64,000 nt of DNA from Psychrobacter arcticus 273-4 (lineage in GTDB: Bacteria; Pseudomonadota; Gammaproteobacteria; Pseudomonadales; Moraxellaceae). The stretch covers positions 1,984,001 to 2,048,000 of the forward strand of contig NC_007204.1 of assembly GCF_000012305.1 (NCBI RefSeq), written 5' to 3'. Made by a program: the position numbers and the translations under genes. Of this stretch, positions 1 to 9,485 are shown piece after piece (the stretch's first letter is position 1; each line of letters starts with the position of its first letter). A model generated the notes under the pieces. The model saw nothing but the letters and a program-made list of their open reading frames with translations. It was not told where the DNA came from and did no database searches.

Positions 1-50
1 AATACTCCTTTTCACTCACCTCTATACTATAGTGATAGCGATGGGACGGG

Positions 51-1811
51 TTAGTTAATAGTAATCTCTTCCGTTGGATAACGGTAGTTACGCTCATGTC
101 TATTTTTCAGTAAGGCAATAAAAATCGTCAACATACTGACACGCCCAACGAACATAATGAATGAGACCACAAGTTTGCTAAAAGTGGATAGCTCCGTGGT
201 CAGATTTAAGCTTAAGCCCACCGTGCTATAAGCCGAAAAACACTCAAATATCACTTTAATCAAATCAAGCTCAGGCTGATCATAACTGATCAAAGTCACG
301 CCAAGCCCAATGACCAATAAGGACAGCCACATAATAGAGAACGCACGGCGAATAGAGTTATCTGCAATTTCACGTTTGAACACTTCAACTTTGGTCTGTC
401 CACGCGCCAAACTCAACGTATTTAGTAGAGCAATGGCAAAGGTACTGGTTTTAATACCACCACCAGTAGAGTTTGGAGATGCGCCAATCCACATCAAAAA
501 AATAGTCAGCATGATGGTTGGGAAAGCCAAGTCATTCATGTCAATATTATTAAAACCTGCGGTTCGCGGGGTCGCAGCAGTAAAAAGACCCGCTACCAGC
601 TTGCCATACCAACTGCTGTGCTCAGCCAACACACCATGGTATTCAAACATCATCACCCCAATCAGCCCTACTAACAGCAAAGCACCCGAGGTGATCAAAG
701 TGATTCGACTATTGATACTCAGCAGCCACGGCTGGTAGGCATAGCGCTGTCCATCACGACAAAGCGCTCTTTGCATACGGTAGCGCAGATAACGAAGCAA
801 GTTAACAACAATCAAAAAACCCATACCACCAAATAAAAAGGTGATACTGATAATCAGCTGCAAAGGATAATTAAAGCGCAGTGACTCATCGTATAACCCC
901 GCACTAAAAGTAGAGAATCCAGCATTACAGAATGCCGAAACAGCATGAAATATTGAGAAGAATAAACGCTCAAATACGCTCATTCCTGCCAAGTCATAAA
1001 TACTGATATAAATCAGGATTGCCGCCAGCGCTTCAATACCAAAGGTGACATATAAAATAGACTTTAAGGTTGTCACCATATCACCCATACGTGGCGAATA
1101 CGTCATCTCACTGATACTAAGCTGGGTCTCGTAACTGATACCACCTTTAAAAAAGTAGCTAAAATAAGTCACAAAAGTTAGGATGCCGAGACCACCAATT
1201 TGAATGAGACCTAGGATAATCACTTGTCCAAAGGTAGTAAAATGGGTCGCGGTATCGACAACAATGAGCCCCGTCACACAGACGGCGCTGGTCGCAGTAA
1301 ATAATGCGTCTATAAAGGAGATGGGTTGATTCGTAGCATTTGGCATCATTAGCAATAATGATCCAACCAATATCACCGATAAAAAACTTAAGATAAAAAA
1401 CTGACCAGGGTTTAAAAATGTTCGGTTGAGACTGAAGTTATTGTCCGATATTTCACGGATGAAAGTGACCAGTACGGCAATCTTGATAGCAATGAAACCA
1501 TCAGCCGGCGTAGACAATCCAGATTGAAACAATTCAGTAAAATGTAGGACCAGCAAGATTAAAATTGCAATGCTGGTCAGCAAATCAAAGACAGCCACCT
1601 TATTAACCGTCAGGCGTATTTTTGGACGTATATAACGTCTTAGCGTAGTGACAAAACTGAGTAAAATAATACTCATATAAAACAGGTGAAACAGTTGTTG
1701 TAGCCAAGCGGACAATGTAAAACCACTGTCAATTAAGGCGACACCGACACCAATAAGGCTGATTACAACGATAAATTTATTCAATAAACGATACGGTATG
1801 CCCACATACAT
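51..1811 (-). CDS. TrkH/KtrB-family potassium uptake channel subunit
   Basis: Integral inner-membrane K+ channel subunit of the Trk/Ktr/HKT superfamily. The 586-residue protein shows the four degenerate selectivity-filter loops of the family: SAVCVTGL (about 175-182), SAFCNAGF (about 292-299), TPRTAGFN (about 414-421) and SAYSTVGLS (about 526-534), each flanked by hydrophobic helices. It carries roughly 130 extra N-terminal residues with several membrane segments before the first loop, so it is longer than a typical KtrB. The cytoplasmic TrkA/KtrA regulatory partner is not next to it on the visible side; it could lie before the window. ATG start with no strong ribosome binding site. Family assignment is secure; the exact subclass (KtrB or TrkG/H) is not settled. 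Confidence 0.9.
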   Translation of the reverse strand: MYVGIPYRLLNKFIVVISLIGVGVALIDSGFTLSAWLQQLFHLFYMSIILLSFVTTLRRYIRPKIRLTVNKVAVFDLLTSIAILILLVLHFTELFQSGLSTPADGFIAIKIAVLVTFIREISDNNFSLNRTFLNPGQFFILSFLSVILVGSLLLMMPNATNQPISFIDALFTATSAVCVTGLIVVDTATHFTTFGQVIILGLIQIGGLGILTFVTYFSYFFKGGISYETQLSISEMTYSPRMGDMVTTLKSILYVTFGIEALAAILIYISIYDLAGMSVFERLFFSIFHAVSAFCNAGFSTFSAGLYDESLRFNYPLQLIISITFLFGGMGFLIVVNLLRYLRYRMQRALCRDGQRYAYQPWLLSINSRITLITSGALLLVGLIGVMMFEYHGVLAEHSSWYGKLVAGLFTAATPRTAGFNNIDMNDLAFPTIMLTIFLMWIGASPNSTGGGIKTSTFAIALLNTLSLARGQTKVEVFKREIADNSIRRAFSIMWLSLLVIGLGVTLISYDQPELDLIKVIFECFSAYSTVGLSLNLTTELSTFSKLVVSFIMFVGRVSMLTIFIALLKNRHERNYRYPTEEITIN

Positions 1812-2059
1812 AGCTTATATCCAAAAAACAAATAACCGGAATACTTATACTCCTTTTTTCTGTCATATACTAACCGTAGTTTTAGATAATCGTAACCAGT
1901 TATGTGTGCTGGCATCAGTCAGTAAAATATTTAGAATGATTACTTGTCGAGTGGTTATTTTCGAAAAAGCGCATAAATAAATTAACCGCAGCCCCTTGTT
2001 GTACTGACGCCCTCATAGCTTATCCTACTCATCCATCTGATTATGCCAACCACGATAGA

Positions 2060-2548
2060 TTAGCATTCGCGCCAATGCAACCACAAACGCGTATCCAGCT
2101 CCAACTGATGATAATCAGGCTCCATATGACAACACAGCTGATAAAACGCTTTGTTATGCTCTTGCTCTTTAAAGTGCGCCAATTCATGGACGACTATCAT
2201 ACGCAAAAACTCAGGCGGTGCCTCTTTGAATAAGCTTGCGACCGTAATGCTATTATGAGATTTAAGCTTACTGCCTTGCACGCGAGACTGATAAGTATGA
2301 ATGCCCAGCGCATGTTTGAGCACTGTGAGCTTACTGTTATAAGTCACTTGAGACAATGGATTGCTTTTGCGCATATACTGATTTTTTATGTCATTAATAT
2401 AATGATATAACGCTTTGTCGTTTTGGATTTGGTGTCTCTCGGGATAGTTTTTATCCAAATAATCGCCCAGTTTGCCACTACTAATCAACATGGCAGCTTG
2501 ATTTTGGATGTGCTCAGAATAATGAGCAATATATTTTAAAGTGGTCAC
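2060..2548 (-). CDS. YgjP-like zinc metallopeptidase (DUF45/M48-like)
   Basis: Small 162-residue protein with the gluzincin motif HELAH at residues 121-125 followed by a further His at 131, the pattern of the YgjP/DUF45 metallopeptidase family. No signal peptide is seen, so it is probably cytoplasmic. The start is GTG; an AAAGGA box lies about 10 bases upstream and supports it. It stands alone between the potassium channel gene and tRNA-Asn. The in vivo substrate is unknown for this family. It is about two thirds the usual YgjP length, so it may be a short branch. Confidence 0.75.
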   Translation of the reverse strand: MTTLKYIAHYSEHIQNQAAMLISSGKLGDYLDKNYPERHQIQNDKALYHYINDIKNQYMRKSNPLSQVTYNSKLTVLKHALGIHTYQSRVQGSKLKSHNSITVASLFKEAPPEFLRMIVVHELAHFKEQEHNKAFYQLCCHMEPDYHQLELDTRLWLHWREC

Positions 2549-2754
2549 TGCTTTTGTCCTTTGTCTTTATGCACTATATTTTTATATATCAATTATACGG
2601 TAAGGATATTTTTTTGCTTTGATAGTTTGCTCAAATAGATAGTGGTTATTCTATAATTGAGTCATCAACATGTTATTAAAATAGACGAAATAATGGTGTT
2701 ATGGTCGATATTTGCACAATTATGATTAGATTTATAATTAATCTCATAATAAGG

Positions 2755-2783
2755 TTGACAGCCCATGACTACTTGGCTAAAAT
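2755..2783 (+). promoter_or_regulatory. Sigma-70 promoter for tRNA-Asn
   Basis: A consensus -35 box TTGACA (2755-2760) and a TAAAAT -10 box (2778-2783) are separated by 17 bases. It points at tRNA-Asn, leaving a leader of roughly 70 bases. The tRNA-Glu promoter at 35908 has the same two boxes and spacing. Confidence 0.7.
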
Positions 2784-2861
2784 GTGCCCCACATAACGCA
2801 AACAAGACAAGCCATTGCGCTTATTAAAGCCTTTGTAAAACTTGTGGTTATTACCAATTAT

Positions 2862-2937
2862 TCTCCAATAGCTCAGTTGGTAGAGCAACGGACTGTTAAT
2901 CCGTGTGTCCCTGGTTCGAGCCCAGGTTGGAGAGCCA
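2862..2937 (+). tRNA. tRNA-Asn (anticodon GTT)
   Basis: A 76-base cloverleaf with encoded CCA. Acceptor arms TCTCCAA and TTGGAGA pair perfectly with discriminator G. The T-arm contains GGTTCGAGCC. The anticodon loop CTGTTAA gives GTT at 2895-2897. Confidence 0.97.
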
Positions 2938-2943
2938 TATACG

Positions 2944-2981
2944 AAAAAACCTTCATCACTTATTTGATGGAGGTTTTTTTT
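2944..2981 (+). terminator. Rho-independent terminator after tRNA-Asn
   Basis: The stem AACCTTCATCA / TGATGGAGGTT with a short loop is followed by a run of T. It lies 6 bases after the tRNA 3' end. Confidence 0.85.
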
Positions 2982-3130
2982 GGCTCACATTTACTAACAT
3001 CTCATTAATACGGCTATTAATACAGCATCGGTGTTCTTTTGGAGACTTTTGTTGTATGGTAAGGGGAGATATGACTAAGTCAGTTTTGCCTGAGTGCTTT
3101 ATTCCTACTCACTAATAGTAATGGTTTATT

Positions 3131-3460
3131 ATGATACCTATACGTATAAAAAATAAGTTTTCTGATCATCCGCAAAAAATCATGCGCCCTATCAGTATTC
3201 GCCTATCTGAAGAGATGATTGAGCTTTTAACGACGACCGCATCAGAGCTTGGGTTTAAACGTATTCAAGGCTTAATTCGACTATATATCCGTCAAGGTCT
3301 TGACCGCGACCATCAAGACTATACGCTTGCCCATGATGAGGTTTTTATTGAGACGTTACGCAAAAAAGGCGTGAGCCAGCGCATTATTGATGAGGCGATT
3401 GTGGTGACTCATAATAATAATATCACCCATTCATTGTCTGAGCTTCAAGAAAATAAGTAG
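3131..3460 (+). CDS. Small ribbon-helix-helix-like protein, unknown function
   Basis: A 109-residue protein. Residues about 19-58 read as a beta strand (RPISIRLSEEM) followed by two helices. This is the layout of CopG/Arc-type ribbon-helix-helix DNA-binding proteins. The C-terminal half is charged and has no recognised fold. No toxin gene or operon partner is adjacent: tRNA-Asn precedes it and a small secreted ORF follows. A later ATG at residue 18 could be the true start, since the first 17 residues lie outside the RHH core. DNA binding is inferred from the fold pattern only. Confidence 0.6.
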   Translation: MIPIRIKNKFSDHPQKIMRPISIRLSEEMIELLTTTASELGFKRIQGLIRLYIRQGLDRDHQDYTLAHDEVFIETLRKKGVSQRIIDEAIVVTHNNNITHSLSELQENK

Positions 3461-3665
3461 CAGTAGCGTTTGCAAATTTAATCGTTTAAGCATCTAATAT
3501 TCGAAGCATTAATAAAGACTGAGTTAACCTAACGGTGCTTGGTCTTTTTTTTGCGATCAATAATACTGCATTCACCTTCTTCTTTTAGCGATAAATAAAC
3601 ATACACAACCGCTAGATACAATAACATTAAGATAACAACTGTCACTGCTCATATGGAGGTATCAG

Positions 3666-3865
3666 ATGATGGGTTTATATAAACATTTAAACAAAGTTAT
3701 GGTATTGACCGTGAGCTTGGGGCTGCTCCCTGTCTTCTTTGATTGCTCGCAGGCGCAAGTGGATCCTAGCCAGATAACAAAGGGGTAAGCATCGAGATTA
3801 CTGAAGGCAAAATGATGTTAGTGGACGGACAAAAAATTGAATTTGACGACTTACTACCGAAATAA
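3666..3865 (+). pseudogene. Small secreted protein ORF interrupted by a -1 frameshift
   Basis: A GGAGG box sits 7 bases before ATG at 3666. The first frame encodes 40 residues: a basic start, a hydrophobic segment (about 11-25), then DCSQAQVDPSQITKG and a TAA at 3786. The frame reached by a -1 shift at the AAAGGGG run (3779-3785) continues without a stop through SIEITEGKMMLVDGQKIEFDD to TAA at 3863. Together they would give a small exported protein of about 65 residues. Either a single-base insertion has broken the gene, or the run allows programmed slippage, or the sequence has an error. Function unknown. Confidence 0.4.
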
Positions 3866-3898
3866 GACGAAGGTTTTAAAACCTGTAGAAACATCGCA

Positions 3899-3935
3899 TA
3901 AAAAAAGCCCCAATCATTACTGATTAGGGCTTTTC
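3899..3935 (-). terminator. Rho-independent terminator after tRNA-Ser
   Basis: Read on the minus strand, the stem AAGCCCTAATCA / TGATTGGGGCTT with a short loop is followed by a T run. It lies just past the tRNA-Ser 3' end. Confidence 0.85.
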
Positions 3936-3940
3936 GAATT

Positions 3941-4031
3941 TGGCGGAGACGGAGAGATTCGAACTCTCGAAGGGCTATTAACCCTTGTCGGTTTTCAAGA
4001 CCGGTGCATTCAACCGCTCTGCCACGTCTCC
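3941..4031 (-). tRNA. tRNA-Ser (anticodon TGA)
   Basis: A 91-base class II tRNA with encoded CCA. Acceptor stem GGAGACG pairs with the 3' arm. It has a long variable arm (ACAAGGGTTAATAGCCCTT) as expected for Ser. The anticodon loop CTTGAAA gives TGA at 3995-3997. Confidence 0.96.
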
Positions 4032-4042
4032 ATTTGTGCATC

Positions 4043-4070
4043 ATTATAGCGATCTGAAATGAGAATGCAA
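4043..4070 (-). promoter_or_regulatory. Promoter for tRNA-Ser
   Basis: On the minus strand TTGCAT (4065-4070) and a perfect TATAAT (4043-4048) are 16 bases apart, directly upstream of tRNA-Ser. Confidence 0.6.
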
Positions 4071-4123
4071 GCAGTTATCTCAAAAAAGTTAAATTAATTT
4101 CTCAACAGCTTTTAATTTCTTAT

Positions 4124-5299
4124 CTAAAGCTTATTTGAGGCAAGATGCAAGCACATATCGAGCATGCGATTAGCATAACCCCATTCATTGTCATACCAAG
4201 CAAAAACCTTGTATTGATTGCCCACTTGCATCAGTTGCTGTCCATCGATAATCAGTGACTCAGTCTGATGGATAAAGTCACTTGATACCAGTGGCTCCTC
4301 TGTATAGTCCATGATAGTCGCTAAATGTGCCTGACTCGCTGACTTTAAAACGTCACGTATCGCTTCAATACTGACGTTTGGCATTTCAAATACAAACGTT
4401 ACATCAATCGCAGCGACATCAATCGTTGGCACACGAATAGAGTGACCGTTTATCTTGCCCACCATATTAGGTAGCACACGCTCTGTAGCAGCAATACTAC
4501 TTGAAGTAGTTGGAATGATATTATAGCCGGACGCTCGCGCGCGCCTTAGGTCACGGTGTGCTTGGTCAAGCACGGTTTGATCGGCGGTCACTGCATGAAT
4601 CTCAGTCATCATAGCCGATTCAACGCCAAATGCCTTGTCAAGGGTATCGATGAGCGGTACGAGCGCCTGAGTGGTACAAGAGACGCTAGAGATAATAGGC
4701 AAATCGCGCGTTAAGGTGTGGCTATTGACACCCATCACGATACAAGCATCGACATGGTCAAAGGGTGCCGCGCCGATAATCACTTGTTTAGCGCCCGCCT
4801 CTATGTGCAAGCTTGCCTGCTCATATGAGCGATAATGACCAGTACACTCAAGCACCACATCGACCTGCAAGTCTTTCCATGGCAGTGTTTCTGGATTAGC
4901 TCGTGACAATAAACGAATGCCGTAAGTAAGGTTATTTTTGGTCAAGCACAGCTGAATGTCATTTTTTGCTGTCGCGCAGGGCTTTTGCTGATGATCGGTG
5001 ATGCCATCTTGTACGATATCAGCGGTCACGCCCAGTTGGCTCAAACGCCCATGCGTGCTATCAAATCTCAGTAAATGCAATAGCGTCTCAGCCGGTGCCA
5101 AATCATTAATCGCCACTACATGAATGGCACATCCTAGCACCTCAAAGCGCTCTAGCAGTGCGCGCAATACATTGCGACCAATACGACCAAAACCATTGAT
5201 AGCAACTCGCAAAGGCTTAGTCTGGTCACTGGTCATATGAAATTCTGCTGTAGCAGGATTAGACGTCAAGCGGTACGTAGCACTAGAAAAGTCAGGCAT
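4124..5299 (-). CDS. GAPDH-family dehydrogenase, Epd-like (erythrose-4-phosphate or glyceraldehyde-3-phosphate dehydrogenase)
   Basis: NAD-dependent phosphorylating aldehyde dehydrogenase. The Rossmann start INGFGRIGRN is at about 34-43. The catalytic Cys is 208 in SCTT and the catalytic His is 235. The NAD-contacting WYDNEWGYANRM lies near the C terminus. The segments DLRRARAS and RVPTIDVAAIDV resemble E. coli Epd more than GapA, which would place it in pyridoxal-phosphate synthesis. The GAPDH reaction cannot be excluded. At 391 residues it is longer than Epd (about 340): the N terminus is extended and there is an insert near 95-125. An internal ATG at residue 22 (5236) is an alternative start that removes the extension. 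Neither start has a strong Shine-Dalgarno. Confidence 0.85.
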   Translation of the reverse strand: MPDFSSATYRLTSNPATAEFHMTSDQTKPLRVAINGFGRIGRNVLRALLERFEVLGCAIHVVAINDLAPAETLLHLLRFDSTHGRLSQLGVTADIVQDGITDHQQKPCATAKNDIQLCLTKNNLTYGIRLLSRANPETLPWKDLQVDVVLECTGHYRSYEQASLHIEAGAKQVIIGAAPFDHVDACIVMGVNSHTLTRDLPIISSVSCTTQALVPLIDTLDKAFGVESAMMTEIHAVTADQTVLDQAHRDLRRARASGYNIIPTTSSSIAATERVLPNMVGKINGHSIRVPTIDVAAIDVTFVFEMPNVSIEAIRDVLKSASQAHLATIMDYTEEPLVSSDFIHQTESLIIDGQQLMQVGNQYKVFAWYDNEWGYANRMLDMCLHLASNKL

Positions 5300-5455
5300 A
5301 ACAAATTATCGCTGTAATAGAAATAACAATGAAGGCTAAAATTGAATGCCATCGGCTGATCAAAAAAGAGCCACGCAGAATATAGGCAGTCGAGAATAAA
5401 ACAGTTACAGATAAAAGAGTCATTTTTTTAAAAAGTACTTATGACTTAAAAATTA

Positions 5456-7417
5456 CTACGGGGTAATAAATATCAATGCTAAACGAATGGTATTGTAATC
5501 AGCGCTTTGTTTTAAATACTCAAATATCGGACGTAGCTTAATACTACCGTCATCATTGAAGTCATTTGGATTATTAGCAACTTTAATGGCCACATAAGCA
5601 TTGCCCACTGCCGTCATGACCTCATCTGCTGGTCGCAAATGGTCACAAACAAGGCTTGGATCTTGAGATTTCAGCTCAGCAATATGACGCATAATAGTCG
5701 CCTGTGACAGCTGACGCGCTTGCGATATCTCAGCGATTGACAAGCTCTCTTCTAGTAATAGTCGCGTAGCGAGCAAGGTATTATCTGACTTATCAGAGAC
5801 TTGATTGCCAAGTTTCTTTTTTTTCCCTATTTGCGCTTGCTGTTGCTCGTGGCGCTTTTTTTGTAGATTCGCATAGGCATCAATCACCGACTGACTTAAT
5901 GTACCACCTGATTTAAGAATAAATTTCTCGTGTGCCTGCGTCATACTCTCTTCATCAAGCATCGCATAATTGGCATCAGCCTCATCAGAAAGCACTAAAA
6001 ACCGCTTATCCGCACCCCGTGCTAGTGGGTCAAGCTGCAAGCTCATGTCATTCATACCCAGCAGCTGCAAGCCTGCCAAAGACTTCAGTCGCGATAATGC
6101 CACGTAGCCTTGCCCAAGCTCAAAGGTGCGTGACAAATCAATCTCAGCGGCTTCGAGCGTCATACCTTGTGACTTATGAATGGTAATTGCCCATGCCAGA
6201 CACAGCGGCACTTGCTCATAGCTCGCCAGCACATCCCCTGTCTCATCTTCGATGATCCACTCTTCTGGCTCAGCGATAACCTCACGCCCAGTATTCAACC
6301 TAACTACTGGCATTTTTTGTGTCGTCGGCTTTTTGGTTTTTGGATGCTTTTTATCACTGTCTTTATCTTTTTTGGCTTTGTTTTTTGCGTTTTTAGCAGT
6401 CTGTTTCTCGTTACTAGCATCACTGTCTGTATCGCTACCAATATCATCGTCTTCTGCTATCAAATCATCACTATTGTCCTTGCTATCATCAATTTTGACA
6501 GCAGCAAAGCCAATCAGCTCGCCCATCGTACCGTTAGACACGCCAAGCTCAGTATTGTTCTTGATAAACATTACCTTTGAGCCAACTTTTAATACTAAGT
6601 CATCTTGAGTACGAACCGTCTTTTTCAGGGTCTCAACCAATTTACTATCGCCAACAGACGTGGCTTCAAAACGCATCACCTCGCCAGATAAATCAGCCAA
6701 CTCTTTGTCATTGATTTTATTAACATTGAGATTGTGAGTATAAAGGCGCGTACGCTTGATATCGACATTTTGATCAAAGGTAGCTTCTAAAGCAGCAATC
6801 GCCTCAAAGGTCACTTCTTGACGGCGAATTTGATTGAGAATATCATCCAAATCAAGTCTGCCATTAGCCGCTTCACTGACTTGCCGATGCTGTTCAGAGA
6901 GATAGCAAATATGGAACTTGGCATCGAGCCACGCTTCAGACATAAAAGCAAACTTCTCACGATTGCTCTCGCCTTTACTGCCAATCGGTGGCAACTGGAA
7001 AAAGTCCCCTGCCACGACCACCTGAATACCACCAAAGGCCTTGTCGTTTTTACGCACATGCTTAAGTACTTGGCTAACCAAGTTGAGCTGCTTGGCATGC
7101 AGCATCGATACCTCGTCAATAATCAATACTGCGGTATCTTTTAATCGATCTGCCAAAAACTGTTTGCGTGATAAATTGGTCAAATCACGATCTGTCAGCT
7201 CATCCTTGATGCCGATACCTGACCAGCTATGAATCGTTGTGCCGTTCATATGAGTGGCGGCAATACCTGTACTCGCGGTAACAGCAACCGGTATCCGACG
7301 CGCACGCAGATAATCGATATATTGATTAAGAGTATAAGTCTTACCTGCACCTGCTGAGCCCGTCAAAAAGACATTTTGACCTGTTTTTAAAATATTAAGA
7401 GCAGAAGATTGACGCAT
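5456..7417 (-). CDS. PIF1/RecD-like superfamily 1 DNA helicase with C-terminal HTH
   Basis: ATP-dependent helicase. Walker A GSAGAGKT lies at about 20-27, Walker B LIIDEVSML at about 98-106, and AGDFFQLPP and IHKSQG (about 413-418) are helicase motifs of the PIF1 group. The C terminus (about 540-600) resembles the helix-turn-helix seen in RecQ/PIF1-associated tails. A low-complexity block of about 58 residues (311-368), first acidic and then lysine-rich, sits within the C-terminal half of the motor. The open frame extends to a GTG at 7492, but the added residues precede the conserved fold, so ATG at 7417 is preferred. Probable role: DNA repair or replication-fork processing. Monocistronic. 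Confidence 0.85.
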   Translation of the reverse strand: MRQSSALNILKTGQNVFLTGSAGAGKTYTLNQYIDYLRARRIPVAVTASTGIAATHMNGTTIHSWSGIGIKDELTDRDLTNLSRKQFLADRLKDTAVLIIDEVSMLHAKQLNLVSQVLKHVRKNDKAFGGIQVVVAGDFFQLPPIGSKGESNREKFAFMSEAWLDAKFHICYLSEQHRQVSEAANGRLDLDDILNQIRRQEVTFEAIAALEATFDQNVDIKRTRLYTHNLNVNKINDKELADLSGEVMRFEATSVGDSKLVETLKKTVRTQDDLVLKVGSKVMFIKNNTELGVSNGTMGELIGFAAVKIDDSKDNSDDLIAEDDDIGSDTDSDASNEKQTAKNAKNKAKKDKDSDKKHPKTKKPTTQKMPVVRLNTGREVIAEPEEWIIEDETGDVLASYEQVPLCLAWAITIHKSQGMTLEAAEIDLSRTFELGQGYVALSRLKSLAGLQLLGMNDMSLQLDPLARGADKRFLVLSDEADANYAMLDEESMTQAHEKFILKSGGTLSQSVIDAYANLQKKRHEQQQAQIGKKKKLGNQVSDKSDNTLLATRLLLEESLSIAEISQARQLSQATIMRHIAELKSQDPSLVCDHLRPADEVMTAVGNAYVAIKVANNPNDFNDDGSIKLRPIFEYLKQSADYNTIRLALIFITP

Positions 7418-7703
7418 ATATCCAAACCAATTAGTAATAATAAGAAAAGTCGTAAAATAGAAACTTAGAGAGCCGTAGTAACTTGATACCACTCAAAGTA
7501 TTTATGATTATAACAGCTACATCCATTTTTCGAACCACTTTAACCACCCTACATCACATAACTTTAAGTTATATAATAAAAAAATATCATTATAAAAAGT
7601 TATTATCGCTCGACGCTAAAGCTCAGTATGATAGAGTCAAGCTTGGTCAGGATGGCCAAGTAGGTCTGTCTATATAATAATATTACACAACAAGGAATCG
7701 TTC

Positions 7704-9230
7704 ATGTTATACGCTTATCCCAATACTGAAAACAGTCCCGTCCAATTCCGCAAAAAGTATGACAACTTTATCAATGGTGAGTGGGTCGCGCCAATCGATG
7801 GCGAATACTTTGACAACTCAAGTCCAATCGACGGTAAAACCTTCTGTCAGATCGCGCGCTCAAAAGAAGCAGATGTTGAAGCTGCGCTAGATGCCGCTCA
7901 TGCCGCCAAAGATGCATGGGGCAAAACCAGTGTCACTGAACGCTCTAATATGTTGCTCAAACTTGCCGACGGTATCGAAGCCAATCTCGAAAAAATCGCC
8001 ATCGCCGAGAGTTATGAAAACGGTAAACCAGTTCGCGAAACCCTTGCCGCTGATATTCCAATCGCCATCGACCATTTGCGTTACTTCGCTGGCGTGATCC
8101 GTGCTCAAGAAGGCGGCATTAGCCAAATTGATGAAGATACAGTCGCCTATCATTTTCATGAACCTCTAGGTGTCGTCGGTCAAATTATTCCTTGGAACTT
8201 CCCTATTCTAATGGCGATTTGGAAAATTGCCCCTGCTCTTGCAGCTGGTAACTGCGTCGTCCTCAAGCCTGCCGAGCAAACCCCTGCTTCTATTTTGTAC
8301 ATGCTTGATGTAATAGGCGCAGCGGACATTCTACCGAAAGGCGTATTAAACGTCGTTAACGGCTTCGGTGTTGAAGCTGGTAAGCCACTCGCTTCTAATC
8401 CACGTATTGATAAAGTTTCCTTTACTGGTGAAACCACCACTGGTCGCTTAATCATGCAATACGCCAGTGAAAATATCATTCCAGTAACGCTAGAGCTGGG
8501 TGGCAAAAGTCCAAACATCTTCTTTGCCGATGTCATGGATGAAGACGATGACTTCTTAGATAAAGCAGTCGAAGGCTTGGTCATGTTTGCGCTGAACCAA
8601 GGCGAAGTCTGTACTTGCCCATCACGCGCCCTCGTTCACGAAAGCATATATGATGAATTTATGAAACGCTGTATCGCCCGCGTTAAAGCCATCAAAATGG
8701 GCAACCCGCTCGATACCGATACCATGATCGGCGCCCAAGCCAGCTCAGATCAGTTAGAAAAAATCCTATCTTATCTAGATATCGGTAAGAAAGAAGGCGC
8801 GAAAGTCCTTGTGGGTGGTGAACTTGCCAAACATGATGGCGATATAGCAAACGGTTATTATGTGCAGCCGACTATCTTTGAAGGCACCAATGATATGCGC
8901 GTGTTCCAAGAAGAAATCTTTGGTCCTGTGCTTGCCGTCACTACTTTTAAAGACGATGAAGAAGCAATGGCTCTCGCCAATGATACCTTATACGGTCTTG
9001 GTGCTGGTGTATGGACGCGTAATGGTACTCGTGCTTATCGTTTCGGTCGTGGCATTAAAGCTGGTCGCGTGTGGACCAACTGCTATCACCTCTATCCTGC
9101 GCATTCTGCGTTTGGCGGTTATAAGCAGTCTGGTATCGGTCGTGAAAACCATCTGATGATGCTTGATCATTATCAGCAAACCAAAAACATGCTGGTGTCA
9201 TATAGTCCTAAAGCGATGGGCTTCTTTTAA
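7704..9230 (+). CDS. exaC: NAD-dependent aldehyde dehydrogenase, ExaC/AldB type
   Basis: Cytoplasmic enzyme oxidising acetaldehyde and similar aldehydes to acids. The 508-residue length is normal. The cofactor loop PWNFP is present, as are the catalytic Glu in LELGGKSPN, the nucleophilic Cys in [11 protein letters not shown], and the EEIFGPV motif. The C terminus [11 protein letters not shown]...AFGGYKQSG and the ending MGFF match the Pseudomonas ExaC/acetaldehyde dehydrogenase II branch closely, rather than BetB. AAGGAA lies 8 bases before the ATG. A DUF779 gene follows, a pairing typical of this branch, but a 138-bp repeat now lies between them. A GMC alcohol oxidoreductase lies further downstream and could supply aldehyde. 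Confidence 0.93.
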   Translation: MLYAYPNTENSPVQFRKKYDNFINGEWVAPIDGEYFDNSSPIDGKTFCQIARSKEADVEAALDAAHAAKDAWGKTSVTERSNMLLKLADGIEANLEKIAIAESYENGKPVRETLAADIPIAIDHLRYFAGVIRAQEGGISQIDEDTVAYHFHEPLGVVGQIIPWNFPILMAIWKIAPALAAGNCVVLKPAEQTPASILYMLDVIGAADILPKGVLNVVNGFGVEAGKPLASNPRIDKVSFTGETTTGRLIMQYASENIIPVTLELGGKSPNIFFADVMDEDDDFLDKAVEGLVMFALNQGEVCTCPSRALVHESIYDEFMKRCIARVKAIKMGNPLDTDTMIGAQASSDQLEKILSYLDIGKKEGAKVLVGGELAKHDGDIANGYYVQPTIFEGTNDMRVFQEEIFGPVLAVTTFKDDEEAMALANDTLYGLGAGVWTRNGTRAYRFGRGIKAGRVWTNCYHLYPAHSAFGGYKQSGIGRENHLMMLDHYQQTKNMLVSYSPKAMGFF

Positions 9231-9323
9231 TCTAAAACTGTACGCTGATTTTAGATAAATAAATGCAATCTATCGCAAGGTAGGTTGCATTTTTTCTTTA
9301 ATAAAGCATTGATAACAATGAGC

Positions 9324-9461
9324 TATAGTTGAAATACTTTAAAGTCGCTACCGTATTGCTGGTGTAAATTTTTTGCAGCCTCTGTCTGCGTAGGCACAGC
9401 AAGCAAGAAAAATTTGCACCAGCAATACGTGTTGTATCGATATTACTTTTCAACGACTATA
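9324..9461 (-). repeat. 138-bp MITE-like inverted repeat, copy 1
   Basis: Copy 1 of 7. It begins TATAGTTGAAA and ends CGACTATA, opposite in orientation to copies 2, 3, 4 and 7. The inner arms GTATTGCTGGTG and CACCAGCAATAC are perfectly complementary. One base at the far end differs from the other copies (CAACGACTATA for CACCGACTATA). It lies between exaC and the DUF779 gene. Confidence 0.93.
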
Positions 9462-9485
9462 TCCATAAATTATAAGGAAATTATT

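Noticed and set aside
1798..1980. 60-residue plus-strand ORF upstream of the potassium channel gene
   Set aside because: Overlaps the channel gene start, has no ribosome binding site and no recognisable protein features.
2784..3115. Two ORFs running through tRNA-Asn
   Set aside because: Their sequence is the translated tRNA and terminator; chance frames.
3766..4044. 92-residue minus-strand ORF over tRNA-Ser
   Set aside because: Mostly translated tRNA.
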